A stretch of DNA of 24,347 bases from assembly GCA_021464525.1 (NCBI GenBank), contig JADRCO010000938.1, forward strand, positions 1-24,347. Direction: 5' to 3'. Below, piece by piece: positions 9,901-19,736 of this stretch. The first letter of the stretch is position 1, and each line of letters starts with the position of its first letter. The position numbers and the translations under genes were made by a program. This DNA comes from Rhizophagus sp. LPA8_4_AMF. Lineage: Eukaryota > Glomeromycota > Glomeromycetes > Glomerales > Glomeraceae. The notes beneath the pieces were generated by a model, which was not told where the DNA came from, did no database searches, and saw only the letters and a list, made by a program, of their open reading frames with translations.

Positions 9901-10533
9901 ATTTTGTTGGCTTACCTTCAATTGAATTATTTGATGATGCGCTTGCATTTATAATTGGTTCCTGTTGTGATTGGACTGTGGTTAATGCATCACTGAGATA
10001 TTCCTGTGAACCTAAAGCATCAAATAATTTGTCAACGAAAGGTCCGGTTTCTATCAATTAAATAATAAATTTATAATTATTTTCAAATAATTAAGAAAGG
10101 AATGAATATAAATAATGAATAAGTGAATCAGCAGACAAACTCGACTACACAGGCATAAAAATACTAGCGCAGCCGAGCTAATTAAAAAGAAATTGGTAAA
10201 ATGTTTAACAAACCTCCTCTTAGAAAGTCGTCAAGCTGGTCTATACATAGTTGTTTTAGATCTTGATCAGGTTTGTCATGTTTTAAAAGAGCAATAACAT
10301 AGTCGGCCAAAACCTTTGGATCTGCGTCGCAACTTTAGAAAAAAGGAGAGTAAAAAGTTTTATTAAAGTACACGCAATTGAGTTGAACTCCCAAGCTGAT
10401 CCTTTACAATGTCTTTAACAAATCCGAAATGAAACATTAAAAAGCAAACAAAGGAAGATCAGTCGTACATTGGCTCCAAGTGGTGGCTAAGATATTTCTT
10501 TAAAGCTTTTGAAGATGTGTCGTCAAGTAACAT
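6964..10533 (-). CDS. RBM26/RBM27-type RNA-binding protein (PWI-like, CCCH finger, two RRM-like domains)
   Basis: Eight exons: 10533-10469, 10332-10214, 10050-9199, 9128-8901, 8822-7744, 7674-7456, 7386-7300, 7227-6964, giving 970 residues, close to the family size of about 1000. An in-frame TGA lies 27 bases before the ATG, supporting the start. The N-terminal PWI-like region (about 5-75) has the family phrases LEPICDADP and LCIDQLDDFL, then FVDKLFDAL. An Arg/Ser/Asp-rich linker follows. A single CCCH zinc finger, C341-x8-C350-x5-C356-x3-H360 (CRDYDEKGYCMRGDLCPFDH), is almost identical to animal RBM26/27. RRM1 is at about 526-598, a Lys/Glu coiled coil at about 637-708, RGG-like patches flank, RRM2 is about 832-905, and the terminal ERSWKR matches the family's SRSWRR ending. 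In animals RBM26/27 work with ZFC3H1, MTR4 and PABPN1 (PAXT). The fission yeast relative Rmn1 is in the MTREC/NURS complex, which feeds nuclear RNAs to the exosome. The same nuclear role here is inferred. Confidence 0.93.
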
Positions 10534-10854
10534 GATTGAGTATACAGCTATTTCTCAAGTTCACAAAGGTGAGTTCTTGAGAAACTAAAATATTGATAAT
10601 TTAAGAAGCAAAGTACGGGTATCTGAAGTCGGATGGATGGATATAACAGATAATGAACTTGAGCTAAAGGAAATAAGAAGGAACAAAAAAATTTCTTCTT
10701 AAAAACTTGCTAATTTCTGCGGGTCCTTCCCAACTTTATTATTAGACCATAAGCCGTTTTGTTTAGTGATTAACTGCGATAGTATGATTGTCCAATCAAA
10801 TCCTTATAAAAATTTATTCAAATTAAAATAATTTTGAAATATATCCGTTCACAA
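10534..10854. other. Divergent spacer between RBM26/27-like gene and tRNA-Leu
   Basis: No gene is seen. The spacer must carry the promoter of the RBM26/27-like gene (-) and the upstream flank of the tRNA gene (+). The tRNA promoter itself is internal. I see no confident TATA element. Confidence 0.5.
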
Positions 10855-10938
10855 GCTGACGTGTCCGAGTGGTCCAAGGAGCCAGACTTAAGATCTGGTA
10901 TGCGAAAGCATGCGTGGGTTCAAACCCCACCGTCAGCA
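10855..10938 (+). tRNA. tRNA-Leu, anticodon UAA
   Basis: The acceptor stem GCTGACG (10855-10861) pairs perfectly with CGTCAGC (10931-10937), with discriminator A at 10938; CCA is not encoded. The anticodon arm is CCAGA-CTTAAGA-TCTGG, giving anticodon TAA that reads UUA leucine codons, the favoured Leu codon in AT-rich genes. The long variable arm (ATGC-GAAA-GCAT) is typical of class II tRNAs. The T arm is GTGGG-TTCAAAC-CCCAC. The internal A box (GTGTCCGAGTGG) and B box (GGGTTCAAACCCC) are intact. No intron is present. Confidence 0.98.
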
Positions 10939-11488
10939 ATTTAAGTGATAGTATTTTTTCCTTTTTGAATTTTATGAAAGCTTTATTTAGTTAGCATTTA
11001 TATTGATTGCAATTCTGTAGGTTTAAGTGTATATATTCCTGAGTGGTTGCAAAAATGAACTTTTATTTAAATAATACAGTAAATACATTTATTCATAACC
11101 GTTAAAATTACTAATATTAAATATTTGGAGCAAAAAAAAGATCTGCTCTTTTTTAATGCAAGCTTAAATATTAATGTGTACTATAGTAAGTTATTTGTAA
11201 ATTTTAATAATTTTAATGAAAGGATCTTGAATAAAAGTATAAAGATGAAAGAGAAAATAAAAATTGTCCTTGAATTTATGAAAACTTTTTTTAATATATT
11301 GTTGTAATAAATACAAATACTAAGTGAAATTATTTTTTTTTTTTTTTGTTGTCTTTTTTACGTTTCTCATAAAACACATTGTATTGAAAAGGGTATGATA
11401 TAATACTTTTGTTTCTTATACACTAAATGACTTTAATGCATTGAAATTTTTTTCTTAAAATGTAATTTTGTTTTTTTCTTTACCATGA
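10939..11488. other. Spacer between tRNA-Leu and the PTC7 3' end
   Basis: No gene is seen. A Pol III stop lies just after the tRNA. The rest is AT-rich, including a T-run at about 11332-11347, and should hold the 3' UTR of the PTC7-like gene on the minus strand. A short open frame at 11125-11307 is low complexity with no ATG at its start and no family signal. Confidence 0.5.
10954..10959 (+). terminator. RNA polymerase III T-run terminator of tRNA-Leu
   Basis: Six T begin 16 bases after the tRNA 3' end, followed two bases later by five more T. Both fit normal Pol III termination, with a back-up run. Confidence 0.8.
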
Positions 11489-13260
11489 TCATGAATTTGC
11501 GTGTACTAACGTCACTAGTACGGTAATGTCATCTACTTTACTATTAAATTGAAAATAAAGTGAGAGATTAGAACTTGATAGAATTAAGACACCTAATTTA
11601 AGACACCTAATTTAACACAAATAATTATCGTAAATGAAATCGTTCAAAAGAATATTACAAATGAAGATTCCAATACAACAAACATTAATTGGCTAGCAGA
11701 AGTCCCTAAAGATGCCTCGGAAAGCTACGATGAATAAAATAACAAATTTCACATTATTTTTAAACAAACCTACGTACGCAATTTACCACAAAAATATTTA
11801 TACTCAGGTCAAGGTCTTCTTCATAGTTCCAACTCCTTGCTTGAATAACTTTTTTGTATTCAGAAGTAACAAACAAGAGGAAGACGTTTTGACTATGTTG
11901 GTAAATTGTAGCTTCCCGAGGCAACCTCTAAGAAATATTACCCGCCAAACCAGTAAACCTACAAAAAAGAACTACAAAAATGCAAGCCCAACACCAACCA
12001 AAAAATCTACTAATAACAAATCTTACCCTCCAATTCTAATTTCTCCATTTTGTTTTGCGCTTTGTGAAAAAGGACTAATTCTTCTTGGATCTAAGGAAAA
12101 TCGTCTCGCTGTATCCGTCAATCTTCTTGAAAGTCTTCTAACATGAGTTCGAAGCTTTTCAAGGTCCTTTTCACGAACCATACCATCATGACCCATTACA
12201 TCATGAAGCTCTCTATTCACAATTTCAACTGCTTCATCAGCAAATACATTATCAAAAAAGCCATCAGTAGCTAGCAGAATAACATCACCATCCTGAAGCT
12301 GATGACTAGTTTGTTGAGCATCACTTGGCTTGTCTTTAAAATAGAGCTTTTGGTTAGGATAAGATTCAGGTACAATGGTTAATTGAAATGGACAATTAAA
12401 GAAATGTTGTTGTGATGGAGATTCGTATAATAGTGCACCATTACGAATTAAAATATAAGCTGAATCGCCCAAAGTAGCTGCATTAAGGATTCCTGAAGAT
12501 TTGGATAGTGAAAGAATACAGGCCGTTGAACTTCCTAAAAATTAAGAAATACAATTTAATATTTAAATTCATATATAAAATTAATAAATAAAGTCACATC
12601 ACCTGCTTTGACTTTTCCACTCTTGATCAAGTTTTCGAACGCTCCACTTAGTATCTGTTTAGCATCTAATATGTCATCATAACCAGATGGAGCAATAAAG
12701 GGGGATAGATCTGGCGCATTGTCTTTTGCTACACTTGCAGCGTTATCCATTAATGCCCAAGAAAAATTTGCTGGATCTACACCCATCTTTTATATTTATT
12801 GTTAAGTTTACGTAAACATCAATAAAACCATAAAAAAAGGTAATATAGAACTTTTGAGGTACAATAAAACAAATATATATACCTGAGACCATCCACCAAC
12901 GCCATCGGCTACTCCTAAAGCTACACCGTTATTTGTCCCAACATAGAAAAAAGCGTCCTCTCCTGCATCAACTTTACCCGCTCTCATACGTTCTTTCCAC
13001 CATGGGTGACCACCACCTGGTATAGAATTTACAGTCTGTCGTTTTCTTTTGGGATGCCAAGACGCAGCTATCAAATAAGTGAAACCTTTTGTGGTGGTCA
13101 AGGGTAGACCAGTAACCCGTAAAGGATTACTATAAACAGTCTTTATATAAATTTGCTGATTAATAGCAAGTCGGAGGGTTTGGGAAGCACTAGAAAGGAG
13201 GCGGTTGGAAAGTGCAGGAAAAACTCCGGGACGATAAAAAGGTGATATAGAAGACGACAT
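11489..13260 (-). CDS. PTC7: Mitochondrial PP2C-type protein phosphatase, PTC7/PPTC7 family
   Basis: Exons 13260-12883, 12786-12603, 12534-12027 and 11540-11489 join in phase to 373 residues. Residues 1-55 are rich in Arg, Ser and hydroxylated residues with almost no acids, as in a mitochondrial presequence. PP2C metal-site signatures are visible: GEDAFF (Asp102), GVADGVGGW (Asp119), LGDSAY (Asp211), LATDGFFDN (Asp278) and VDDITVL (Asp360/361). SSTACI and QQHFFNCPFQL match human PPTC7 closely. Yeast Ptc7 acts on Coq7 in coenzyme Q synthesis, and animal PPTC7 also restrains mitophagy; similar roles here are inferred. The final exon lies beyond a 486-base intron. It was found because the catalytic ending GGK-VDDITV is obligatory and the phase fits (GG + T). 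The donor after exon 2 (GTGATG) is weak. Without the last exon the enzyme would lack its final metal-binding Asp. The gene is divergent from Rab5. Confidence 0.93.
11541..12026. other. Unusually long PTC7 intron holding coding-like debris on the + strand
   Basis: At 486 bases this is the longest coding intron in the window; others are mostly 55 to 230. It starts GTAAGA and ends TTTAATAG on the minus strand. On the + strand it contains protein-like stretches: one ending at about 11740 (with WLAEVPKDASESYDE) and another at about 11860-12020 (with RQPLRNITRQTSKP). It also has a doubled 14-base unit at 11586-11613. This looks like the remains of an inserted repeat, but I cannot name a family and see no terminal repeats or target-site duplication. 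Confidence 0.45.
11586..11613. repeat. Perfect 14-base tandem duplication
   Basis: AAGACACCTAATTT occurs twice back to back (11586-11599 and 11600-11613), near the acceptor end of the long PTC7 intron. It may be a slippage product or the edge of the old insertion. Confidence 0.85.
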
Positions 13261-13756
13261 TATAAACAAAAAATTTGTTGAGAAATTAATTGCGGTAAAG
13301 ATAAAAAAAAAAAAAGAAAAAGTGGTTGGTGCTGCGATTGCGATTTTTTTTCAGGAGGGTAGGTTCTATATATAAGGAGTTTGCTCGAACTGTTATTATT
13401 TATTGAATAAATATGATATTAGTTAACCTTTTTTTTGTAGTTTTTTTAGATCGAGCAAAACAAAAAATGGTTATAAAAATTCTTTGCGACGTTCTAGCCC
13501 CAAAGGCATTTATGTTTTTTCAGATGAAAGAAGATGAAATGACTAATGACGATAGGGATAATTAGATATTGGTTTTAGCGCATGTATTGATGCCGAATGC
13601 CGCCGATTCAATATAATTCTATTATTCAATATAATCTACATTGTATAACCACCAAATGACTATTGGAAATATCATAGTACACTTGTTTTTTATATACTAT
13701 TTATTCTTTATATAATACCTGACAGTATTCTTTTACATTTGATAAAATAATTTGTG
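13261..13756. promoter_or_regulatory. Shared divergent promoter region of PTC7 and Rab5
   Basis: The two start codons point away from each other 496 bases apart, with no gene between. A TATATATAA block (13367-13375) lies about 107 bases upstream of the PTC7 start when read on the minus strand. GCGATT is doubled at about 13333-13345. I see no clear element for Rab5. Confidence 0.5.
13367..13375 (-). promoter_or_regulatory. Possible TATA element of the PTC7-like gene
   Basis: TATATATAA on the + strand (TTATATATA on the minus strand) sits in a locally less AT-rich stretch about 107 bases before the PTC7 start. The spacing is plausible for a fungal promoter, but the match is generic in such DNA. 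Confidence 0.3.
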
Positions 13757-15263
13757 ATGTCAACCGCAAATAACAGACAAAACGCTCAGTCTTCTGGCAA
13801 ATTGTACCAATTCAAGCTTGTTTTATTAGGTATGGCAAATTTTCAGCAGACACAGTAGCTTACGATCGTAAGCATCAATTACCAAACCTTTACAGTTTTC
13901 TGTTTTTGACTTTTGACCTATATTGACGTACTTGTTTTTTTTTTGATTTTACTCTATAACTCTATAGGCGAATCAGCAGTCGGTAAATCAAGGTTGGTTT
14001 TTGTATTAGGGATATTCACGCGAGTATTTTCGTTGAATGAACTTCAACACGATAGAAATTATCTCATTTTCTTTATATACCCAGTTTTTATACCGTTTAT
14101 ATTCATACACTTTATATTGGAGATTTGGACGATATAGCATTTCAAGCTAAGATGTAATCGGAAAATACAAAGTTAATAATATTAATCATTTGTGTTCTTT
14201 TTCATGTTTCAATTAGCTTAGTATTACGTTTTGTTAAAGACCAATTCGATGACTACAGAGAAAGTACTATTGGAGGTAAGATTTATAATGACATATCTTT
14301 ATTTTTAAAAAGGTTTTATTTATTGTCTTATTTTATTCGTGCCGAAAGCTGCGTTTCTCACGCAGACAATTAGTTTAGATGATAATACAACGGTAAAATT
14401 TGAAATCTGGTAATTTTAATATCTGTATTTATGTCTCATACTCATGTGATTTGTTGCAAACGCTAATCAAAACGTTTACACGTATCGAATTTCCTTTTAG
14501 GGATACGGCAGGTCAAGAACGTTATAAGGTGTCATTTTTGGAGAAATGAGATTTCGTGTTTTTACGTGTATAAAATATTACGGTATAAGTAATTTAACCA
14601 GAAATATTCTAATACGCGTTATAGAGCTTGGCGCCAATGTATTACAGAAATGCAAATTGTGCGGTAGTTGTATATGATATAACTCAACCTGTATGTATTA
14701 TTAAATTTCACTTATTATTAATCATAATGTATACGATTAATCCGTATTATATAAATTATTGTTCAGTCTTCTCTGGATAAAGCGAAATCATGGGTAAAAG
14801 AATTGCAAAGACAAGCTGATCCGAATATTGTCATTGCACTTGCTGGTAATAAGAGTGATTTGAATGCTCGCCGGGCCATTGATTCTGAGGTAACTATATA
14901 TTTAGCTTTGTAATAAATATATTAATGATTTTAATTTGCTAATCATCTTTACCTTAAAAAGGAGGCTCAGGCTTATGCGACAGACACCGGTCTTTTGTTT
15001 TTTGAGACATCCGCAAAGACAGCTGTTAATGTCAACGAATTATTTACATCAATAGGTATGAATATTAAATTTTTATTGATTTTAGATATATTTTTAAGCT
15101 TTTTTGTTTCATGTGTACGATTTTTTTTCTTTTATGCTTCTTTAAAGCGAAGAAAATGCCACTTGAACAATTAGCTGCTAATTCACGTGGACGAGGTTCT
15201 GGCTTGAAACAAAGAGGAGTCGATTTGACAAGTCCTACACCAGCTAATAACTGCTCATGTTAA
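13757..15263 (+). CDS. Rab5-family small GTPase (Vps21/Ypt51-like)
   Basis: Nine exons: 13757-13829, 13968-13992, 14217-14275, 14349-14409, 14501-14528, 14625-14690, 14767-14889, 14962-15055, 15148-15263, giving 214 residues, the usual Rab5 length. All G motifs are present: P-loop GESAVGKS (25-32); switch I with the Rab5 hallmark ESTIGAAFLTQT (about 48-59); [18 protein letters not shown] (73-90); NKSD (132-135); TSAK (161-164). The C-terminus CSC is a double geranylgeranylation site. Rab5 proteins direct early-endosome fusion and sorting to the vacuole. The catalytic Gln of the DTAGQ motif is present, so it should hydrolyse GTP normally. The second exon is only 25 bases and carries most of the P-loop; the fifth is 28 bases. 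I could not tell which of the fungal Rab5 paralogues it is. It is divergent from PTC7 and convergent with kanadaptin. Confidence 0.97.
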
Positions 15264-15674
15264 TGAATTTGTCAGGACTTTTCTTTGATACGGCAGTCAT
15301 AATTGTAGAGTGAACTTTGATTTGAGTTTTTATTTCTTTTTTTTTACTTTCTCTTGATTTTTCTTGTTATATTTTCAACAATTATAATAAGTTTCATTTT
15401 TTTTTTAGATTGATTTATTTGACATTGTTCCTTATTATATATATTTCATTCTTGCTTTATTGGATATAGTTTACTTGATTGTTTTTTTAAGATTAAGCTC
15501 TTAAAATATTATTCCTTGACATATATTATTTCTAAATCAAAACAACTGAGACAATCTTTAATTATAAAATTTTTTTATATACAATGCAGCACAAACAGGT
15601 CCTAATATTGCTAATACTGCTGTATTCTTGCAGTAATATAAATCACCAAGTGCACTTTCATATTTGACTAGTCA
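15264..15674. other. Convergent spacer between Rab5 and kanadaptin 3' ends
   Basis: No gene is seen. It is T-rich on the + strand with several long T-runs and AT-rich polyadenylation-like words, as expected for two facing 3' UTRs. Confidence 0.55.
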
Positions 15675-18600
15675 TTAGTATCCATACTTATCATTCAAAG
15701 CTGTCCTGCCATCACCTTGTAGATGTAAACGAAAAGAATCAAAAAATTATTATTAAATGTAACAATGAAAATTTTTTTAATAATTTGTACCTGTTTGGTC
15801 CTTAGGTGGTTCCCAAGCCGTGGCATCTTCAATTTCAAGTTCATTTAATTCTTCGGCTTTTCTTTGTTTTCTTTCATATTCTTGAGGTGTCATTGGTATC
15901 ATAGTTTTAATCCTCTTTTCCTTTTCATTATTAATTTTTTCCTTATCTGGAAAAATGTGTCTTTTTTGCGAGAGTTCATTGTTTGAGGACTTCTTCGACG
16001 GTAGTACAATTAGAGATTGATCATCATCATCACTATGTTCAATATTAATTGACACCGGAATTTTAAATTCATTTGATGATGGAATTAGTGTATCCTGTTG
16101 TGTTTTTTCCTAAGAAATGTATAATGGAATTTATTACTTGATTTTTAAAGAAAGCAATTTATTTATGCACACGTACCACATTCACTTTAATTTTTGGCTC
16201 AACAATAGTCGCATTACTTGAAAATTAACATAGAATTAGAATGTTTGATATCATTCGAAAGATACTTGTAAAAACATACCTGTTTACAATATTTGATTTT
16301 GAAGGGGATGGCGTCATTGAACTATTTTGCATGATATCAAGAGGTTTCGTAATTTCGATGAGCTTAGCGAGCCTTAAATCTTGCTAATAAGAGACAAAAT
16401 TTTACTTATTAACAGCTAATTAATGAATAATTACTATTTTTGTTTGTATATACTTTTAATAAGTCCCGTAGTGTAGCTTCCAAGTTTGTTACTGATTCGC
16501 TATTTAAATCTTTATTTATTGTATTCATGTAAGAATCTAAATCATCTTCAGCTGTAATTATGGGAGATGACTTTTCTATTATTAAAAATATTAGTAAATA
16601 TAAAAAAAAAATAGAGGTATAATATTATAATAAGCTGTAATATTAGTTCAACAATAATACCAAATTCTTTAGCATTAGATATTTTGTTTTGAATTTCTTT
16701 GATTTTAATTGTAAGTTCCTCTTGTTGCCTTGTTAATGATTCATATGTTTCTACTTTTTGTGGTTGTATTTTACGTAACTTTGCTCGCTCAGCTATGATT
16801 AAAATTTACGAAAAAAACCCATATTAATATCTTTTTCTGAATATGATATAAAAAATTTCTCAATTACCTTGTCCTGTTCGATCATAAAAACTATCATAAT
16901 CATCATCATTGTCATCATCGCCTAACAATTCGCGCATTCTTTTCTTCCTGGCAGCTATTCAAAAAAGGTTTTAATAATAATAAATTTAATTAAAGAGGTG
17001 AGGGTAACACTACTGGCATATAATGCATACAAGCTTCATCATGACTTGCGCGCAAAAGGCCAAGCATATCAAGTTTCTCACAAGAATCTATGGCTGCTTG
17101 TCTTTCAGCATCCCTGATAAAAAATTTTGTTTTGTCAACTAATCTTTTTCCTCAAAGAAGCAAATTATATTATAATTATCACTAACTTTCTCTTTGAACC
17201 ACTTCCCAAACCATAAACAGGGCCATATGCATCTTCAACATCTGGTAACCGGATTCTTTAGTAATTATAACTTGTTAGAATGAGAACAATGAAAATGGAA
17301 AACATGATTTTTATCAATACAAACCTGGCAGTAAAGGTACGTGAGTGTCCTGGTCCTTCTTGCTCAATTTCGAATTCCATATCATAACCACGATTCTAAA
17401 TAAAAAATATATGTAAATTATATTTCTCACTTCACGTGACTTTAGACTTATTGAAGTATTTTCGTAAGAGTGTCCTTAAAATAGACCGAGATTCAGGCTC
17501 ATAGACGAATACTTAAAGAAATTAAGGGTCTAGGATAAGAACTTAAACCCCGATTCAGAATAAATTTGCCCTGGTTTCACAATATTCACGTTTTTTTTTG
17601 TGGCAATGTACTAAATTTGTAAATACCTCAAGCCAATTTCTTAAAGCCTTTTTTGGATCTTTGTAATAGTAGGCATTTTCGTCGCGTTTCCATAATTCTT
17701 TAGTGGTTGTTACATTCATCTCATTTTCGTCTTCTGCATCCTCTGCAAAACCCCTAAGGTAGAATCCAACACATAGTAAATTTAAAGTCTAAATAATATT
17801 AATCTTGAACGTCTATAATTCTTACTGTACCAAGTAACGCTGCTGTTCTCTCCTACAGATTTTAATATAGGCTTAGAAATTTGTATAGGTTCCGGTTGTG
17901 GTTCTTCGGGTCCTAATAAAACATATGTCCGAGTGCTTTCTCCAAACTTCAACTGATCACCAACACGAAGTTTTGTAAAATGTCGAGATGGTATTCTCTG
18001 TTTGTTTATTATAGTTCCATGTGCACTATCCAAATCATACAAGAAAATCTCGCCTATTCGATTTTCATTATTATACAACAAATTCCATCAATTTACGTAA
18101 AATTTTAATTTTCAATGAAGAATTTTTACCTTTACTATTAAACTGAATAATAGCATGATATCTAGAAATAGACTGTAATTACACAATTATTATAATTATG
18201 TTTTAAACAAAAAATCAATAAATTATAATGTACCGGGTGCTCCATTGCAATATCACAAATTGGCAAGCGTCCTGTATGTTTTAAATTCGAATTGTTACAA
18301 ATGCCGGATGTTTTTTTTCTCAAATTCATACTTGAACAAATCAAGACAATTTACGTACCAAGTACAAGAAATTCTTTCGACGGAAAGTCTATAAATTCTA
18401 AACTAATACCATTCTTAATTATTTCAAAAGAACAGTTGATTTTTGGTAAATCACTCCATTCTGGCTTTTCATACGGAACCGGTGGAGGAATTGATAGATG
18501 CTGCTGTTGTTGCTGCTGCTGCTTTAGTTGTCGTTCTTTTACTAGTAATTGAACCAAATCAAAGCCGATTAATTTTGAAAAAAGAGTTATTGCGAAGATT

Positions 18601-18733
18601 GAATCCATTGGGGTTAATTACAATTTATTGGTAATGGAGCTTTGAATACTGGAAAAGAATTTGAAATCTCAGTTTGATTATCATCAGAACTCGTAGCGTC
18701 AGCTCGTTGTTTTGTCTCTTCAATATTTTCCAT
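15675..18733 (-). CDS. Kanadaptin (SLC4A1AP) homologue: FHA plus dsRBD-like protein
   Basis: Sixteen exons: 18733-18622, 18541-18359, 18271-18234, 18172-18130, 18053-17831, 17753-17627, 17395-17325, 17255-17187, 17113-17031, 16954-16868, 16792-16661, 16575-16454, 16383-16280, 16216-16177, 16109-15791, 15715-15675, giving 597 residues. After a short glutamine run (about 45-51) the protein reads PYEKPEW, then an FHA domain at about 72-168 with GRLPICDIAMEHPSISRYHA, DLDSAHGTIINKQRIPSR and GPEEPQPE, closely matching human kanadaptin. VTWGFAEDAEDE and KDPKKALRNWL follow, then a dsRBD-like segment at about 240-308 (GSGSKRKDAERQAAIDSCEKLDMLGLL). An acidic stretch with YDSFYDRTGQ, coiled-coil and linker regions come next. 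The C-terminus GDGRTALNDKYGY is the family's conserved ending. FHA domains bind phosphothreonine. Animal kanadaptin was first described as an anion-exchanger adaptor and is largely nuclear; its role in fungi is not established. It is shorter than the human protein (about 740-800), mainly in the linker. Confidence 0.93.
17396..17626. other. Kanadaptin intron with an imperfect inverted repeat
   Basis: This 231-base intron is longer than most kanadaptin introns and has an unusually mixed base composition. An imperfect inverted repeat is visible: GTCCTTAAAATAGACC at 17472-17487 against GGTCTAGGATAAGAAC at 17527-17542 (12 of 16 pairs). GATTCAG occurs twice nearby. It may be the remnant of a small transposable element or a structured RNA. 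I could not find terminal inverted repeats. Confidence 0.35.
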
Positions 18734-19736
18734 TTTAAAATTTTTAATCTACAAAAATGCGAAACAATTTATCTCATCTGTCAATTCTGCAAATGTTATA
18801 CCCGATATATTTTCACTGTACATTAAATATTTCCGAACTTTTTTCTTAGACATGACGATTACAGCTCTATAAAAAAAAGACCATTCACCGAAGACTTGAA
18901 GACCATATAATCGTTACTACATGCTCAAAAAGAGAAAAATTTTTCTTCTTTGTATAAAAGTAAATAAATTACAGAATACTTATCTTTTCTTATGATTTTG
19001 AAGTATTTGCTTTGATTACGAATCTCGCCGGAAAGTTACTTGATCTGAATCACCTCAACTTTCTTGACAAGTATAAATTAAATTGTATTATCATAATAAT
19101 TTGATCAAGATAATAACGCAAGAAGGTAATTTTATCATCTCACCATTAATGGGATAAAAGACAAAGTAAAAAACATCTCGTGAAAACCTTCTTGGACTGT
19201 ATCACCTTACTTTCTTTACCTGCATAGTACACTCATAGTGCATGTGCATGTGCAATTATGCGAGTCAGGTTAGTCACACGAGGAGAATCAAGAAGGTAAA
19301 TTTTGCGTCAAAGTACGCGAAAAAAACAAAAAGTTTGTAATACGAAAAAAAATGTGATAAAAAAAGGCGCGATTTTATCAAGATCATCTGACGTCAGCAA
19401 CTTTTTTTTTAAGGTATAAATTAACTGTACATTTTCTTATTTGTTTTCTTCCTATACTAGTTTTTTTTCATTGGTTATTTCCTTTCCTTCTTTATTTTAA
19501 ATTTAGTTTTTACACAAGCATTTTCCCGACTACTTTATTTTATATTTTCCCGAATATTTCAAGTTTAGTCATTAGATCGCAGAAGCTAATTTTTATCTAG
19601 TTGATATAGTTGACAGATTTTTTCGGTTAACGCTACTCTGAACACTCATAACAAAATCATAGAGTGGAATTACATACTATTACGATATTACTCCATAACC
19701 TTCATTTATATAATTTCATAATCTTTTATTTTTATT
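18734..19736. promoter_or_regulatory. One-kilobase divergent promoter region of kanadaptin and the Nur1-like gene
   Basis: No gene is seen. The stretch is longer and more structured than other spacers here. AAGAAGGTAA occurs at 19120 and 19290, with an inverted AAGAAGGT at 19187-19194. GTGCAT is repeated at 19238-19254. A full TGACGTCA palindrome sits at 19389-19396. The last 300 bases before the Nur1-like ATG are T-rich on the + strand, which is common in fungal promoters. Confidence 0.5.
19389..19396. promoter_or_regulatory. TGACGTCA (CRE/ATF-type bZIP site)
   Basis: A perfect eight-base CRE palindrome about 340 bases upstream of the Nur1-like ATG and about 655 bases upstream of the kanadaptin ATG. 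In fungi this sequence is bound by ATF/CREB-type bZIP factors such as Atf1 or Sko1. Use in this promoter is inferred from sequence alone. Confidence 0.4.

Noticed and set aside
11125-11307. Possible small protein after tRNA-Leu
   Set aside because: Begins with TTG, has low-complexity AT-driven residues, and no conserved pattern.
13913-14137. Open frame on the + strand within Rab5
   Set aside because: It spans Rab5 introns 1 and 2 and the 25-base exon in a mixed reading; the spliced Rab5 chain explains the sequence.
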